Positions 9,173 through 18,229 of a stretch of DNA of 64,000 bases are shown piece by piece. The DNA is from Bradyrhizobium sp. CSA207. Its GTDB lineage: Bacteria > Pseudomonadota > Alphaproteobacteria > Rhizobiales > Xanthobacteraceae. The first letter of the stretch is position 1. Each line of letters opens with the position of its first letter. A program made the position numbers and the translations under genes. The notes under the pieces are model-generated. The model worked only from the letters and a program-made list of their open reading frames with translations. It was not told the origin of the DNA and searched no databases. The stretch is from the NCBI RefSeq assembly GCF_029051685.1, contig NZ_JAACFT010000005.1, positions 186,001 to 250,000 on the forward strand. Direction: 5' to 3'.

Positions 9173-10182
9173 CTACCACCCCTCCAGCACGATCTTGCCG
9201 CGTGACTTGCCGCTCTCGAGCAGCGCGTGCGCGCGCTTGAGGTTGGCCGCGTTGATGGCGCCGAAGGTCTGGTCGAGCGTGGTGCGAAGCACGCCCTTGT
9301 CGATGAGATCGGCGACATCATTGAGCAGGTGATGCTGCGCGATCATGTCGGGCGTCTGGAACGAGGAGCGCGTAAACATCGATTCCCAGTGCACCGAGAT
9401 CGCCTTGCCCTTGAATGCGCTCATGGCGAATTCCGGCGGATCGTCGATCAGGCCGAACTTGCCCTGTGGCGCCATAAAGTCTGCGATCGCCTTGTAGTGC
9501 TGGTCGGTGAAGGTGAGGCTCGCCACCAGCGCGACCGGTGGCAGCTTGAGCTTCTCGATCTGCTCCTTCATCGGCTTGGCGTGATCGATCACCGCATGCG
9601 CGCCGAGATCGAGGCACCACTTTTGCGATTCCGGCCGCGTCGCGGTCGCGAGCACCGTGAGGCCCGTGAGGCGGCGGGCGAGCTGGATCAGGATCGAGCC
9701 GACGCCGCCGGCGCCGCCCGTGATCAGCAGCGTGTGCGGATCGACGCTCTTGCCCGGCACTGAAGACGATCGAACAACAGCTCCCAGGCGGTGATGGAGG
9801 TGAGTGGGAGTGCCGCCGCCTGCGCAAACGAGAGCGATTTCGGCTTGTTACCGACGATGCGCTCGTCGACCAGATGGAATTCGGAGTTGGTGCCCTGGCG
9901 CAGGATCGAGCCCGCGTAGAACACCTCGTCACCCGGCTTGAACAGCGTGACATCGGGCCCGACGGCATCGACTACGCCGGCTGCGTCATAGCCGAGGATC
10001 TTCACCTCGCCCTCGGGCGGGGTGGCACGCTTGCGCACCTTGTAGTCGACCGGATTGGCCGAGATCGCCTTCACGGCGACACGGATGTCGCGCCCCTTGG
10101 GTTCGGGCTTTGCGGTCTCGAAATCGATCAGCGAGTCCTGATCCTCGATCGGAAGCGATTTCCTGTAGCCGACGGCCTTCAT
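9173..10182 (-). pseudogene. Zinc-type alcohol dehydrogenase / quinone oxidoreductase, broken by one frameshift
   Basis: A medium-chain dehydrogenase/reductase split into two frames. The first (10182 down to about 9760) encodes the GroES-like N-terminal domain: [62 protein letters not shown]. The second resumes at [21 protein letters not shown], the NADPH-binding Rossmann domain, and runs to SGKSRGKIVLEGW. Restoring one base near 9758-9766 gives a continuous protein of about 336 residues, the normal length of the family. No other damage is visible, so this is either a very recent mutation or a sequencing error. No catalytic zinc ligands are expected in this subfamily (zeta-crystallin/QOR-like). 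Confidence 0.85.
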
Positions 10183-10285
10183 GGCTTGTCTCCATCAGAT
10201 GGTTGCTCGCCTGCAGCCCTAACTGTCGCCCTGGGTCCGGTTTTGCAAGTCCTGTAAACCAACAACCCGGCACGCGGCGTAAGTA

Positions 10286-10313
10286 TCCGGGAGCGTGCCG
10301 TGCCGCTCCCGGA
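10286..10313 (-). terminator. Hairpin downstream of the porin gene
   Basis: Perfect 10-bp stem TCCGGGAGCG / CGCTCCCGGA with an 8-base loop, starting 11 bases after the porin stop on the minus strand. No T-run follows, so termination is plausible rather than certain. It could instead be a 3'-end stabilising structure. Confidence 0.5.
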
Positions 10314-10323
10314 AGAGTTTGCG

Positions 10324-11925
10324 TCAGAACGCGAACTGCGTGCGCATCGCGACCGCGTCGAATTTCGAACCGACATCGGCGGTCGAGACCGGCGAGGCCT
10401 GCCGCGAGACGGTGCCGTGCAGGTAGTCGAGCATGAAGCGGACGTTGCCGTTGACGTACCAGTTGAGCGCGGCGGTGTAGACGGTCTGCCGTCCGCCGGC
10501 GATCCCGTTGGCGGCCGCGAGCTGATCGTTGAGGTCGATCTGGCTCACGCGTCCCGCGATCTCCCATGCGCCCCAGCCGCCGCCATCGAGCGAGAACGGA
10601 TGCGCCGGCTTGACGCCGTTATAGGCGGCGTTTGCGGCGTTATAGGTATGGGTCTCGCCCGTCAGCACGTAGCCGGCCTGCGCGTAACCGCCCTGGAATT
10701 TGAGGCTCGGCGCGCCGACCAGCGGCACGCCGGTATTCGCACTGCGATCGACATTGTACCAGAAATACTCGCCCTGAAGAATGAGCGGTCCGTAGGTCGC
10801 GGCAGCTTCGACGCTGTAGACCTGCGCGCCCGAGGCGTTGGCGATCGCGCCCGTCGATACCAGCGTCGTCGGGTCGAGACGCAATTCCGGACGATCGCTG
10901 AGCGTGACCGTCTGCGTGTTCGCGATCAGATTGCGCGGCGGCTGGATCAGCCATTGTGCGTCGGCGCCGATATGCACCGAGTAGTCCTTGCCGCTGATCG
11001 GGTTGCCTGCCACGCGCGCCACGGCGCCGTATTGCTCGCTGGTGCCCGCCGGGGCGGCGCTCGAGGCGGAGTGGACCGCGCCGGTCGAAGGTCCGGTGAC
11101 GTAGCCGCCGATCCAGAGCTGGTCGTTGAACCAGCGTGCGCCGGCGGCGGAGCGGAAGTCGCCGGCGGCGATGTTGGTCGCGACCACGCCGGGCGAGGCG
11201 CGTTCCATGAACATGATGTCGTTCGAACTCGTGGCTTCGTCCAGCGTGTAGGGCAGGTCCATGATGCCGGCTTCGATCGCCATCCTGCCGCCGAACGGTT
11301 TCAGGCCGGTGTAGCTGAGATAGGCGTTCTCGACGCCGGAGACGCCGCCGCCCGGCAGTGAGCCTGGAGCTGCGCCGCCAAATCCGTCGGACGAACCGCC
11401 GAAGTCGTAGACCAGCGCGAAATTCCAGTCGTTGAAGAATTTGCCGGTGACGCCGATACGCGCCCGGCGGAGGTTCTCGCCGCTGTCGAGCTTCTGCGGC
11501 ACGGTGCCTGCCGTGTTGGGACGATAGTCGTAGCCGCCGACATCCCAGTGTACGCGGCTCGTGATGCCGACGCAGTTCGCCCCATCGGCGGTGCAGATCG
11601 TCGGCCGGTTGTTCGGCATCGTCACCACGACGCCAGACGGCGGCGCCGGGCCCTTGACCGGAAGTGCTGCATTGGCATTCGCGACGGCGGCCTTCGCCTC
11701 CGAGCGCGCTTCCGCCTTGGCTTCGGCCTTGGTCTTCGCATTGGCTGCCGTGTTCGCGGCGGTCTGACTTTGGAGCCTGTCGAGCTTCTGCTCGAGCATC
11801 TTCAACTGCTGTTTCAGGAGCGCGATCTCCTGATCGCTGCTGCCTGCCGATTGGGCCTGGGCCTGCGAGGCCGCCAGCGCACCGGCGAGACCAATCGCAG
11901 TCGCTGCAATTCTTGTCCTGCTCAC
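10324..11925 (-). CDS. Phosphate-selective-type outer-membrane porin (OprO/OprP family)
   Basis: Outer-membrane beta-barrel porin, 533 residues. A signal peptide (SRTRIAATAIGLAGALAASQAQAQ) is followed by a coiled-coil trimerisation stretch (EIALLKQQLKMLEQKLDRLQ) and an Ala/Lys-rich linker. A long barrel comes next, with alternating aromatic strands (SRVHWDVGGYDYRPNT, NWNFALVYDFGG, NVRFMLDYLHG) and a terminal aromatic residue (RTQFAF), as required by the Bam machinery. The GTG start is chosen because it precedes the signal peptide and has a GGAG eight bases upstream; the open frame extends further but without signal-like sequence. OprO/P relatives take up phosphate or polyphosphate, but the substrate here is an inference only. 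Confidence 0.85.
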   Translation of the reverse strand: MSRTRIAATAIGLAGALAASQAQAQSAGSSDQEIALLKQQLKMLEQKLDRLQSQTAANTAANAKTKAEAKAEARSEAKAAVANANAALPVKGPAPPSGVVVTMPNNRPTICTADGANCVGITSRVHWDVGGYDYRPNTAGTVPQKLDSGENLRRARIGVTGKFFNDWNFALVYDFGGSSDGFGGAAPGSLPGGGVSGVENAYLSYTGLKPFGGRMAIEAGIMDLPYTLDEATSSNDIMFMERASPGVVATNIAAGDFRSAAGARWFNDQLWIGGYVTGPSTGAVHSASSAAPAGTSEQYGAVARVAGNPISGKDYSVHIGADAQWLIQPPRNLIANTQTVTLSDRPELRLDPTTLVSTGAIANASGAQVYSVEAAATYGPLILQGEYFWYNVDRSANTGVPLVGAPSLKFQGGYAQAGYVLTGETHTYNAANAAYNGVKPAHPFSLDGGGWGAWEIAGRVSQIDLNDQLAAANGIAGGRQTVYTAALNWYVNGNVRFMLDYLHGTVSRQASPVSTADVGSKFDAVAMRTQFAF

Positions 11926-12241
11926 GTCATCACTCCATCGGTTGGACCAACTTCCCCAAGTCGCGAACGGAGAGTCTAAGAATGATCGATGACTGCCCCG
12001 CGACGGCGCGCCCCGGTTGCGTGGTTCCCACTGATGCAAATTCGCCGCAACCGAATCCACCGTAAGCCACAATGCAGGATGATGGATGTCATGCCAATAC
12101 GTGCGCTCGCGCAGAATGTCGGCGATCCGCGCAGGGCTTGCATGCCGGGCGGCCAGACGGAGGTTCGAATATTGCAGTCCGCCGGCCTTCTATTAGAGAA
12201 CGAAGGCGCCTATATTCCGGCGTCTTTTCCAAGAGGTAGGA

Positions 12242-13648
12242 ATGTTTCGATCGATCCGTGCCGCCGTCATCACGGCCTTGTGCATAGCCTTTTCGGCCCA
12301 CGTCCATCCAGCCGCCGCGCAGGACCGTCGCGTTCCGTCGTCGCCGGCCGAGTTGCGGCTGTCCTATGCGCCGATTGTGCAGCGGGTGCAGCCGGCCGTC
12401 GTCAACGTCTATGCCGCCAAGATGGTACAGAACCGCAACCCGTTGCTCGACGATCCGATCTTCCGGCGCTTCTTCGGCGTGCCGGGTCAACAACCCGAGC
12501 AGATGCAGCGCTCGCTGGGCTCCGGCGTCATCGTCGATGCCTCCGGTCTCGTCGTCACCAACGTCCACGTCATCGAGGGAGCCGACCAGGTCAAGGTGTC
12601 GCTGTCGGATAAGCGCGAGTTCGAGGCCGAGATCCTGCTGAAGGATTCGCGCACCGATCTCGCTGTGCTGCGCCTGAAGGACTCCAAGGAGAAATTCCCG
12701 ACGCTGGACTTCACCAATTCCGATGAGCTGCTGGTCGGCGACGTCGTGCTCGCGATCGGCAATCCCTTCGGCGTCGGCCAGACGGTGACCCACGGCATCA
12801 TCTCGGCACTTGCGCGCACGCAGGTCGGCATCACCGACTATCAATTCTTCATCCAGACCGACGCGGCGATCAACCCCGGCAATTCCGGCGGCGCGCTGGT
12901 CGACATGAGCGGCAAGCTCGCCGGCATCAATACCGCGATCTATTCGCGCTCCGGCGGTTCGCAGGGCATCGGCTTTGCGATCCCGGCGAACATGGTGCGC
13001 GTCGTCGTCGCCTCGGCCAAGGGCGGCGGCAAGGCGGTGAAGCGACCATGGCTGGGGGCGCGGCTGCAGGTGGTCACGCCCGACATCGCCGACAGCCTCG
13101 GCCTGCGCTCGCCGACCGGTGCGCTCGTCGCAAGCGTGGTCGCGAGCGGACCCGCCGCAAAGGCCGGCCTGAAATCGTCCGACCTGATCGTCGCGATCGA
13201 CGGCCAGACCGTGGACGATCCCAATGCCTTCGACTACCGTTTCGCCACACGTCCGCTCGGCGGCACGGCGCAGATTGATGTGCAGCGCGGCGGCAGGCCG
13301 GTCAAGCTGACGGTCGCGCTGGAGACGGCGCCCGACGGCGGCCGCAACGAGCTCGTCATCACCGCGCGCTCGCCGTTCCAGGGCGCGAAGGTCTCGACCA
13401 TCACGCCGGCGGTCGCCGACGAGCTGCATCTGGACGCCGACACCGAAGGCGTGGTGATCACGGATATCGGCGGCGATACCGCGGCCGCGAATGTCGGCTT
13501 CCAGAAGGGCGATATCATTCTGTCGGTCAACAACCAGAAAATCAGCAGGACCGGCGATATCGAGAAGGCGGCCGCTGAACGCCAGCGGATCTGGCGCATC
13601 ACGCTGGTGCGTGGCGGCCAGCAAATCAACGTCACGCTGGGCGGATGA
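12242..13648 (+). CDS. Periplasmic HtrA/Deg-family serine protease with two PDZ domains
   Basis: Trypsin-like ATP-independent protease and chaperone that degrades misfolded envelope proteins, 468 residues. A signal peptide ends near AAAQ (about 27). The catalytic triad is visible as His109 (TNVHVIEGAD), Asp139 (DSRTDLAVLRL) and Ser215 (NPGNSGGALV). PDZ1 spans about 265-360 (WLGARLQVVTPDIADSLGL) and PDZ2 about 375-465 (EGVVITDIGGDTAAANVGFQKGDIIL). The long Q-linker loop of E. coli DegP is short here, so it is nearer DegQ/DegS-like proteins. Its stop overlaps the rarA start by four bases, indicating translational coupling. Confidence 0.93.
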   Translation: MFRSIRAAVITALCIAFSAHVHPAAAQDRRVPSSPAELRLSYAPIVQRVQPAVVNVYAAKMVQNRNPLLDDPIFRRFFGVPGQQPEQMQRSLGSGVIVDASGLVVTNVHVIEGADQVKVSLSDKREFEAEILLKDSRTDLAVLRLKDSKEKFPTLDFTNSDELLVGDVVLAIGNPFGVGQTVTHGIISALARTQVGITDYQFFIQTDAAINPGNSGGALVDMSGKLAGINTAIYSRSGGSQGIGFAIPANMVRVVVASAKGGGKAVKRPWLGARLQVVTPDIADSLGLRSPTGALVASVVASGPAAKAGLKSSDLIVAIDGQTVDDPNAFDYRFATRPLGGTAQIDVQRGGRPVKLTVALETAPDGGRNELVITARSPFQGAKVSTITPAVADELHLDADTEGVVITDIGGDTAAANVGFQKGDIILSVNNQKISRTGDIEKAAAERQRIWRITLVRGGQQINVTLGG

Positions 13649-14979
13649 GTCCGAAGCGACCACAGGAGACGCCGACTCTCTTCGCCGCGGCGGGGCTCGA
13701 TCACGACGCGCCGCATCCGCTGCCGGACCGCCTGCGTCCGCGTGCGCTGTCGGAGGTCGTCGGCCAGGACCATATCCTCGGCCCCGACGGCGCGCTGACG
13801 CGCATGCTGGAGACGCGCACGCTGGGCTCGCTGGTGTTCTGGGGCCCGCCCGGCACCGGCAAGACCACTGTGGCGCGGCTGCTCGCGGACGCAACCGACC
13901 TGCATTTCGAGCAGATCTCCGCGGTGTTCTCCGGCGTCGCCGATCTCAAGAAGGCCTTCGATGCGGCGCGCGCCCGCCGCGAGATGGGCAAGGGCACGCT
14001 GCTGTTCGTTGACGAGGTCCATCGCTTCAACCGCGCCCAGCAGGATTCGTTTCTCCCCGTGATGGAAGACGGCACGGTGGTGATGGTCGGCGCCACCACC
14101 GAAAACCCGTCCTTCGAGCTCAACGCGGCGCTTCTGTCGCGCGCCCGCGTGCTGGTGTTTCGTTCGCTCGATGCTGATGCGATCGAGAAGCTGTTCAGGC
14201 ACGCCGAGGCGGTTGAGGGCAAGAAGCTGCCGCTCGATGCGGAGGCGCGTGCGGTGCTGGTGCGCATGGCCGATGGCGATGGCCGCGCCTCCCTGACGCT
14301 CGCCGAGGAAGTCTGGCGCGCTGCGCGCAAGAATGAAGTCTTCGATGCCGCGCAGTTGCAGGAGATACTGCAGCGCCGCGCGCCGATCTACGACAAGTCG
14401 GCCGACGGGCACTATAACTTGATCTCGGCGCTGCATAAGTCGGTGCGCGGCTCCGATCCCGATGCCGCGCTGTATTATCTTGCGCGCATGCTCGATGCCG
14501 GCGAGGATCCGCTGTTCTTGGCGCGCCGCGTCGTGCGGATGGCGGTCGAGGACATCGGTCTTGCCGATCCGCAGGCACTCGTCATCGCCAACGCCGCCAA
14601 GGATGCCTTCGACTTCCTCGGCCATCCCGAGGGCGAGCTCGCCATCGCGCAGGCTGTGGTCTATCTCGCCACCGCGCCGAAATCGAACGCCGTCTACACC
14701 GCCTTCGGCGCGGCGATGCAGGTCGCAAAGCAGGGCGGCTCGCTGCTGCCGCCAAAGCACATTCTCAATTCCCCGACCAAACTGATGAAGTCGGAAGGCT
14801 ACGGCGCAGCCTACGAGTACGACCACGACGCCCCCGATGCCTTCTCCGGCCAGGACTACTTTCCGGAAGCTCTCGGCCGCCACACGTTCTATGACCCGCC
14901 CGAGCGCGGGTTTGAGCGCGAGATCCGCAAGCGGCTGGATTATTGGGCAAAGCTGCGGAAGGAGCGGGGCGGAGACTAG
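13645..14979 (+). CDS. rarA: Replication-associated recombination protein A (RarA/MgsA), AAA+ ATPase
   Basis: AAA+ clamp-loader-related ATPase acting at stalled replication forks, 444 residues. Walker A GPPGTGKT lies at 67-74, Walker B LLFVDEVH at 119-126, sensor 1 VGATTENPSFELN shortly after, and the arginine-finger LLSRARV. The C-terminal MgsA tetramerisation region is recognisable from GSDPDAALYYLARMLDAGEDPLFLARR onwards to YDPPERGFEREIRKRLDYW. ATG overlaps the upstream protease stop (ATGA). The protease-rarA pairing recurs in alphaproteobacteria. Confidence 0.96.
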   Translation: MSPKRPQETPTLFAAAGLDHDAPHPLPDRLRPRALSEVVGQDHILGPDGALTRMLETRTLGSLVFWGPPGTGKTTVARLLADATDLHFEQISAVFSGVADLKKAFDAARARREMGKGTLLFVDEVHRFNRAQQDSFLPVMEDGTVVMVGATTENPSFELNAALLSRARVLVFRSLDADAIEKLFRHAEAVEGKKLPLDAEARAVLVRMADGDGRASLTLAEEVWRAARKNEVFDAAQLQEILQRRAPIYDKSADGHYNLISALHKSVRGSDPDAALYYLARMLDAGEDPLFLARRVVRMAVEDIGLADPQALVIANAAKDAFDFLGHPEGELAIAQAVVYLATAPKSNAVYTAFGAAMQVAKQGGSLLPPKHILNSPTKLMKSEGYGAAYEYDHDAPDAFSGQDYFPEALGRHTFYDPPERGFEREIRKRLDYWAKLRKERGGD

Positions 14980-15055
14980 GCTTTTGGAGCTTGCCAAGGG
15001 GTGGATTTACGGTTTACGTAACGCGTAATTCCCGGTAGTAAGGCCAAGAAATACT

Positions 15056-15367
15056 ATGCCTCGCGAGCCCACTCACCCCGGCGAGCATCTTGCCGAAGAA
15101 CTGCGAGATATCGGCATCACGGCAGCCGAACTGTCGCGCCAGATCGATGTACCGGTGAACCGCATCACTGGTATCATCAACGGTCAGCGCGGTATCACTG
15201 CCGACACGGCGCTGCGGCTTGGTCATTGGTTCGGCATGAGTCCGCAGTTCTGGATGAATCTTCAACAACAATATGAGCTGCGGCTCGCGGAGAAAGAGGT
15301 GGGGGCGCGGGTTGCTTCGCTGCCGCGCCGCGCGACCGCGATACGAAAGTTTGGAAAAACCGCATGA
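15056..15367 (+). CDS. higA: HigA-family antitoxin-like DNA-binding protein, no adjacent toxin
   Basis: XRE-type helix-turn-helix protein of the HigA/VapI family, 103 residues. It begins PREPTHPGEHLAEELRDIGITAAELSRQIDVP (helices 1-2), then VNRITGIINGQRGITADTALRLGHWFGMSPQFWMNLQ, the complete HigA signature. The toxin gene higB normally lies directly upstream, but only 76 bases separate this gene from rarA and they encode nothing HigB-like; downstream the frame runs straight into rluC. It may therefore be an orphan regulator. Its stop overlaps the next gene's start (ATGA). Confidence 0.9.
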   Translation: MPREPTHPGEHLAEELRDIGITAAELSRQIDVPVNRITGIINGQRGITADTALRLGHWFGMSPQFWMNLQQQYELRLAEKEVGARVASLPRRATAIRKFGKTA

Positions 15368-16641
15368 GCCGCCGCATCAAGAGAATGAACCCCAAGCCCC
15401 GTTCGCGTGACGAGCGCGACGATTCGCGTCCGCATCAAGCGCGCAGCGCGAAGAAAGCCGGGCCGCGGCCGGGCGGCAAGCCTGGCGCGAAGCCGCCGCG
15501 CTTTGCCTCCGAGCGCGCCGAGCGACGCCCGCCCAAGTCTGCGCTGGGAAAGTCTGCGCTGGGAAAGTCTGCACTGGGAAAGCCTGCGCTAGGAAAGCCC
15601 GCGCTGGAAAGGTCCGAGCCCGCTAAACCCGTCGAGGCGCTGCTGCCGACCAAGGTGCAGACCGTCACCGTGACCGCCGACGAGAACAACATGCGCGTCG
15701 ATCGCTTTCTGGAGGCGCGCTTTCCCGGGCTTTCGTTCTCCCACATCCAGCGCGTAGTGCGCAAAGGCGAGTTGCGCGTCGATGGCAAGCGCGTCGACAG
15801 CAAGGACCGCCTCGAGGAGGGGCAGAGCGTCCGCATTCCGCCGCTCAAGCTGGATGCGCCGAAGGCGGCGGCCGGCTCGCTGTCGGAAGCTGCTCAGAAG
15901 ACGCTTCAGGCGCTGAAGGAGATGACCATCTACGAGGACGACGACGTCCTTGTGCTGAACAAGCCGGCCGGCCTCGCCGTCCAGGGCGGCTCGGGCATGA
16001 CGCGGCACATCGACCAGATGCTGGAGGTGATGCGCGACGCCAAAGGCCAGAAGCCGCGCCTGGTGCACCGGATCGACAGGGAGACCTCGGGCTGCCTGCT
16101 CGTTGCCAAGACGCGCTTTGCCGCAAGCCATCTGACCGGCGCGTTCCGCTCGCGGTCGGCGCGAAAGACCTATTGGGCGCTGGTGCCGGGCCTGCCGAAG
16201 CCGAAGCAGGGCCGCATCTCGACGTTCCTTGCGAAGGAAGAGAGCGAGGACGACACCATCATGCGCATCGCCCAGCATGGCGACGAAGGCGCGAGCCATG
16301 CGGTGACCTATTACGCGGTGGTCGAGACCGCCGGCAACAAGCTCACCTGGGTGTCCTTGAAGCCGGTGACCGGCCGCACCCATCAGCTCCGCGCGCACAT
16401 GGAGCATATCGGCCATCCCATCGTCGGCGATCCCAAATATTTCAATATCGAGAACTGGCAACTGCCGGGCGGCCTGCAAAACCGGCTGCATCTTTTGGCG
16501 CGCAGGATCGTGATCCCGCATCCGCGCGGCGGTGTGATCGACGCTACCGCGCCGCTGCCGCCGCACATGCAGCAGTCGTGGAATTTGCTCGGCCTCGATG
16601 CAACCAGATTTGATCCGATCGAGAACGCGCCGGAAGAGTAG
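15364..16641 (+). CDS. rluC: RluA/RluC-family 23S rRNA pseudouridine synthase with repeat-bearing N-terminal extension
   Basis: Isomerises uridines to pseudouridine in 23S rRNA. Of 425 residues, the first 95 or so are a basic, low-complexity extension (RSRDERDDSRPH..., then five-residue SALGK / PALGK repeats). The S4 RNA-binding domain follows at about 100-165 (MRVDRFLEARFPGLSFSHIQRVVRKGELRVDGKRV). The catalytic domain holds VHRIDRETSG with the nucleophile Asp238, and the GRTHQLRAHMEHIGHPIVGD motif. A later in-frame ATG (15385) would shorten the extension by seven residues. The rluC assignment rather than another RluA paralogue rests on the S4 domain and length. Confidence 0.9.
   Translation: MSRRIKRMNPKPRSRDERDDSRPHQARSAKKAGPRPGGKPGAKPPRFASERAERRPPKSALGKSALGKSALGKPALGKPALERSEPAKPVEALLPTKVQTVTVTADENNMRVDRFLEARFPGLSFSHIQRVVRKGELRVDGKRVDSKDRLEEGQSVRIPPLKLDAPKAAAGSLSEAAQKTLQALKEMTIYEDDDVLVLNKPAGLAVQGGSGMTRHIDQMLEVMRDAKGQKPRLVHRIDRETSGCLLVAKTRFAASHLTGAFRSRSARKTYWALVPGLPKPKQGRISTFLAKEESEDDTIMRIAQHGDEGASHAVTYYAVVETAGNKLTWVSLKPVTGRTHQLRAHMEHIGHPIVGDPKYFNIENWQLPGGLQNRLHLLARRIVIPHPRGGVIDATAPLPPHMQQSWNLLGLDATRFDPIENAPEE
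15538..15612 (+). repeat. Coding minisatellite: five copies of a 15-bp unit in the rluC 5' region
   Basis: Five consecutive 15-base units, the first two identical (TCTGCGCTGGGAAAG) and the next three diverging by one to four bases, encode (S/P)ALGK five-residue repeats. The unit length keeps frame, so copy-number change alters only linker length. It lies before the S4 domain in a disordered part of the protein. Confidence 0.93.
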
Positions 16642-16672
16642 CTAAGTTGAACGGGGACGGTGTCTCCTCGGT

Positions 16673-16812
16673 GTCGTCCCGGCGCAGGCCGGGACCCATA
16701 GCCACAGGCGGAAGTTTGGCGAAGACCCGCAGTTGGATTTGTTCGTCGGTACGCAGACCGCGCGCTAAAGATAGATTCCGCGGTATGGGTCCCGGCCTTC
16801 GCCGGGAAGACG
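16673..16812. repeat. Intergenic inverted repeat (GTCCCGGC...GCCGGGAC type)
   Basis: Two related palindromic arms: CGTCCCGGCGCAGGCCGGGA at the left and its near reverse complement, TGGGTCCCGGCCTTCGCCGG, at the right. They flank about 80 bases of non-coding DNA. Each arm is itself a small hairpin. This fills the 217-base gap between rluC and the convergent minus-strand gene, and no gene is apparent inside. Confidence 0.75.
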
Positions 16813-16858
16813 CTGAGATTTGGCCGACAGGCTCGCCGATGTCCCGCAGTACATCTCT

Positions 16859-17305
16859 TCAATTCCGGAACTGCTCCAAAAACATCCGCAAGCTGTCATG
16901 CGGGCTCTCGACGTCGGTGATCAGCCAGCCCTCGGGCCCGTTAACCAGGATGAAGTTCAGCGTGATACGCCGGCCGCGATTGTCGAAATTGGCCGCGACA
17001 TAGATCTTGTCGTATTGCTTGCGGAGGACCGCGAGCGTGACCGGGCCGAGCTTCCAGGTCGGGCTCTGCACCAGGAAATCATAGGGTTCGGCTCTCGGCG
17101 TGCTCCAGGCCTTGCGTAGGCTGGGATCGAAAAATTGCCGGGCGCTTGCGGCATCGCGCGGCAGGCCTTTGGACAGCTCCGGCGCGCCCTCGCCGTAATA
17201 GGCGTAGACGTTGCGCACGGCCGATTCCGGAGTACGGAAGCCGGCTTGCGCCGTGGCCAGCCAGAACCCGGTGAACAGGGCCACAATGCCCGCAAGTTCC
17301 CTCAT
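16859..17305 (-). CDS. Exported protein of unknown function, DUF3828-like
   Basis: 148 residues. An N-terminal signal peptide (RELAGIVALFTGFWLATAQA) precedes SAVRNVYAYYGEGAPELSKGLPRDAASARQFFDPSLRKAW, a helix pair resembling the start of DUF3828/NTF2-like periplasmic proteins. Beta strands follow: YDKIYVAANFDNRGRRITLNFILVNG and GWLITDVESPHDSLRMFLEQ. I do not recognise a catalytic motif. It converges with rluC and diverges from the ATP12 gene over about 76 bases, sharing a promoter region with it. Function unknown. Confidence 0.75.
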   Translation of the reverse strand: MRELAGIVALFTGFWLATAQAGFRTPESAVRNVYAYYGEGAPELSKGLPRDAASARQFFDPSLRKAWSTPRAEPYDFLVQSPTWKLGPVTLAVLRKQYDKIYVAANFDNRGRRITLNFILVNGPEGWLITDVESPHDSLRMFLEQFRN

Positions 17306-17381
17306 GCTTGCCGCTCGCTTTATCGGCCACCGGTCTTAGCTTAAAAGGCTAGCATTGTGCGGCGGAGACCGAAAACTCAAG

Positions 17382-18176
17382 ATGCGCGAATTGTTCGATG
17401 AGGCCGCGGGGCAATCCCCGCTCGATCCGCAGGAGGCGGTGCGTAGGGCCACGCGCGTGCCGCAGCGCAAGCGCTTCTACCAGGAGGCTGGTGTGGCCGA
17501 GGCCGAGCGCGGCTTTGCCATCACGCTCGACGGCAAGCCGATCCGCACGCCCTCCGGCCGCCAGGTGGTGATCCCGTCGCGCGCGCTGGCCGAAGCCGTG
17601 GCCGCAGAATGGGCGGCTCAGGCGGAGACGATCGATCCCGTGACGATGCCGCTGACGCGGATCGCCAACAGCGTGGTCGAGGGCGTTGTCGACCGCGTCG
17701 AGCTCGTCAGTGACGACCTCGCAAAATACCTGCAATCCGACCTGCTATTCTACCGCGCCGGCCATCCGGAGGGACTGGTGGCCCGCGAGGCCGCGCATTG
17801 GGATCCCGTGCTGTTCTGGGCCGCGGAGATCTTGGGCGCGCATTTCATCCTGTCCGAGGGCATCATGCATGTGAAGCAGCCGGACGAGGCGATCCAGGCC
17901 GCGCGCGCCGTGCTGCCGCAGGATGCGTGGTCCGTGGCTGCGCTCCACGTGATCACGGCCCTGACCGGCTCGGCGCTGCTGGCGCTGGCACTGGCCCACG
18001 GGGTGCGCGATGCCGACCAAGTCTGGGCGGCAGCCTATGTCGATGAGGACTGGAATGCCGAGAAGTGGGGGGTGGACGAGGAAACAGCCGCCCGCCGCGC
18101 CGCGCGGCTGAGGGATTTTCAGGCTGCCGTGACGGTTCTGGCGGCGGTCGAGCCGGCCGCGACCAGAGGTCCTTAA
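17382..18176 (+). CDS. ATP12-family F1-ATPase assembly chaperone
   Basis: Homologue of mitochondrial Atp12, which protects the alpha subunit during F1-ATP synthase assembly and is found in alphaproteobacteria. It has 264 residues. Matching segments are RKRFYQEAGVAEAERGFAITLDGKPIRTPSGR, ALAEAVAAEWAAQAETIDPVTMPLTRIANS, DLAKYLQSDLLFYRA, and the conserved HWDPVLFW followed by ALHVITALTGSALLALAL. The conserved C-terminal WAAAYVDEDWNAEKWGVDEE is present, close to the family's end. Start chosen at the ATG opening MRELFDEAA; a TTG nine codons upstream is possible. Confidence 0.92.
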   Translation: MRELFDEAAGQSPLDPQEAVRRATRVPQRKRFYQEAGVAEAERGFAITLDGKPIRTPSGRQVVIPSRALAEAVAAEWAAQAETIDPVTMPLTRIANSVVEGVVDRVELVSDDLAKYLQSDLLFYRAGHPEGLVAREAAHWDPVLFWAAEILGAHFILSEGIMHVKQPDEAIQAARAVLPQDAWSVAALHVITALTGSALLALALAHGVRDADQVWAAAYVDEDWNAEKWGVDEETAARRAARLRDFQAAVTVLAAVEPAATRGP

Positions 18177-18229
18177 CGAGAGGTTTACGACGCCGGCGTT
18201 AGGGTGGCCCGTGCTCCTGGGCTCCTGAG

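Noticed and set aside
13234..14997. 587-codon minus-strand frame across the protease and rarA
   Set aside because: Antisense shadow of two clear genes; composition as expected from GC-rich DNA.
16647..17003. Plus-strand frame of 118 codons after rluC
   Set aside because: It consists of palindromic repeat sequence and the antisense of the exported-protein gene; no protein-like signal.
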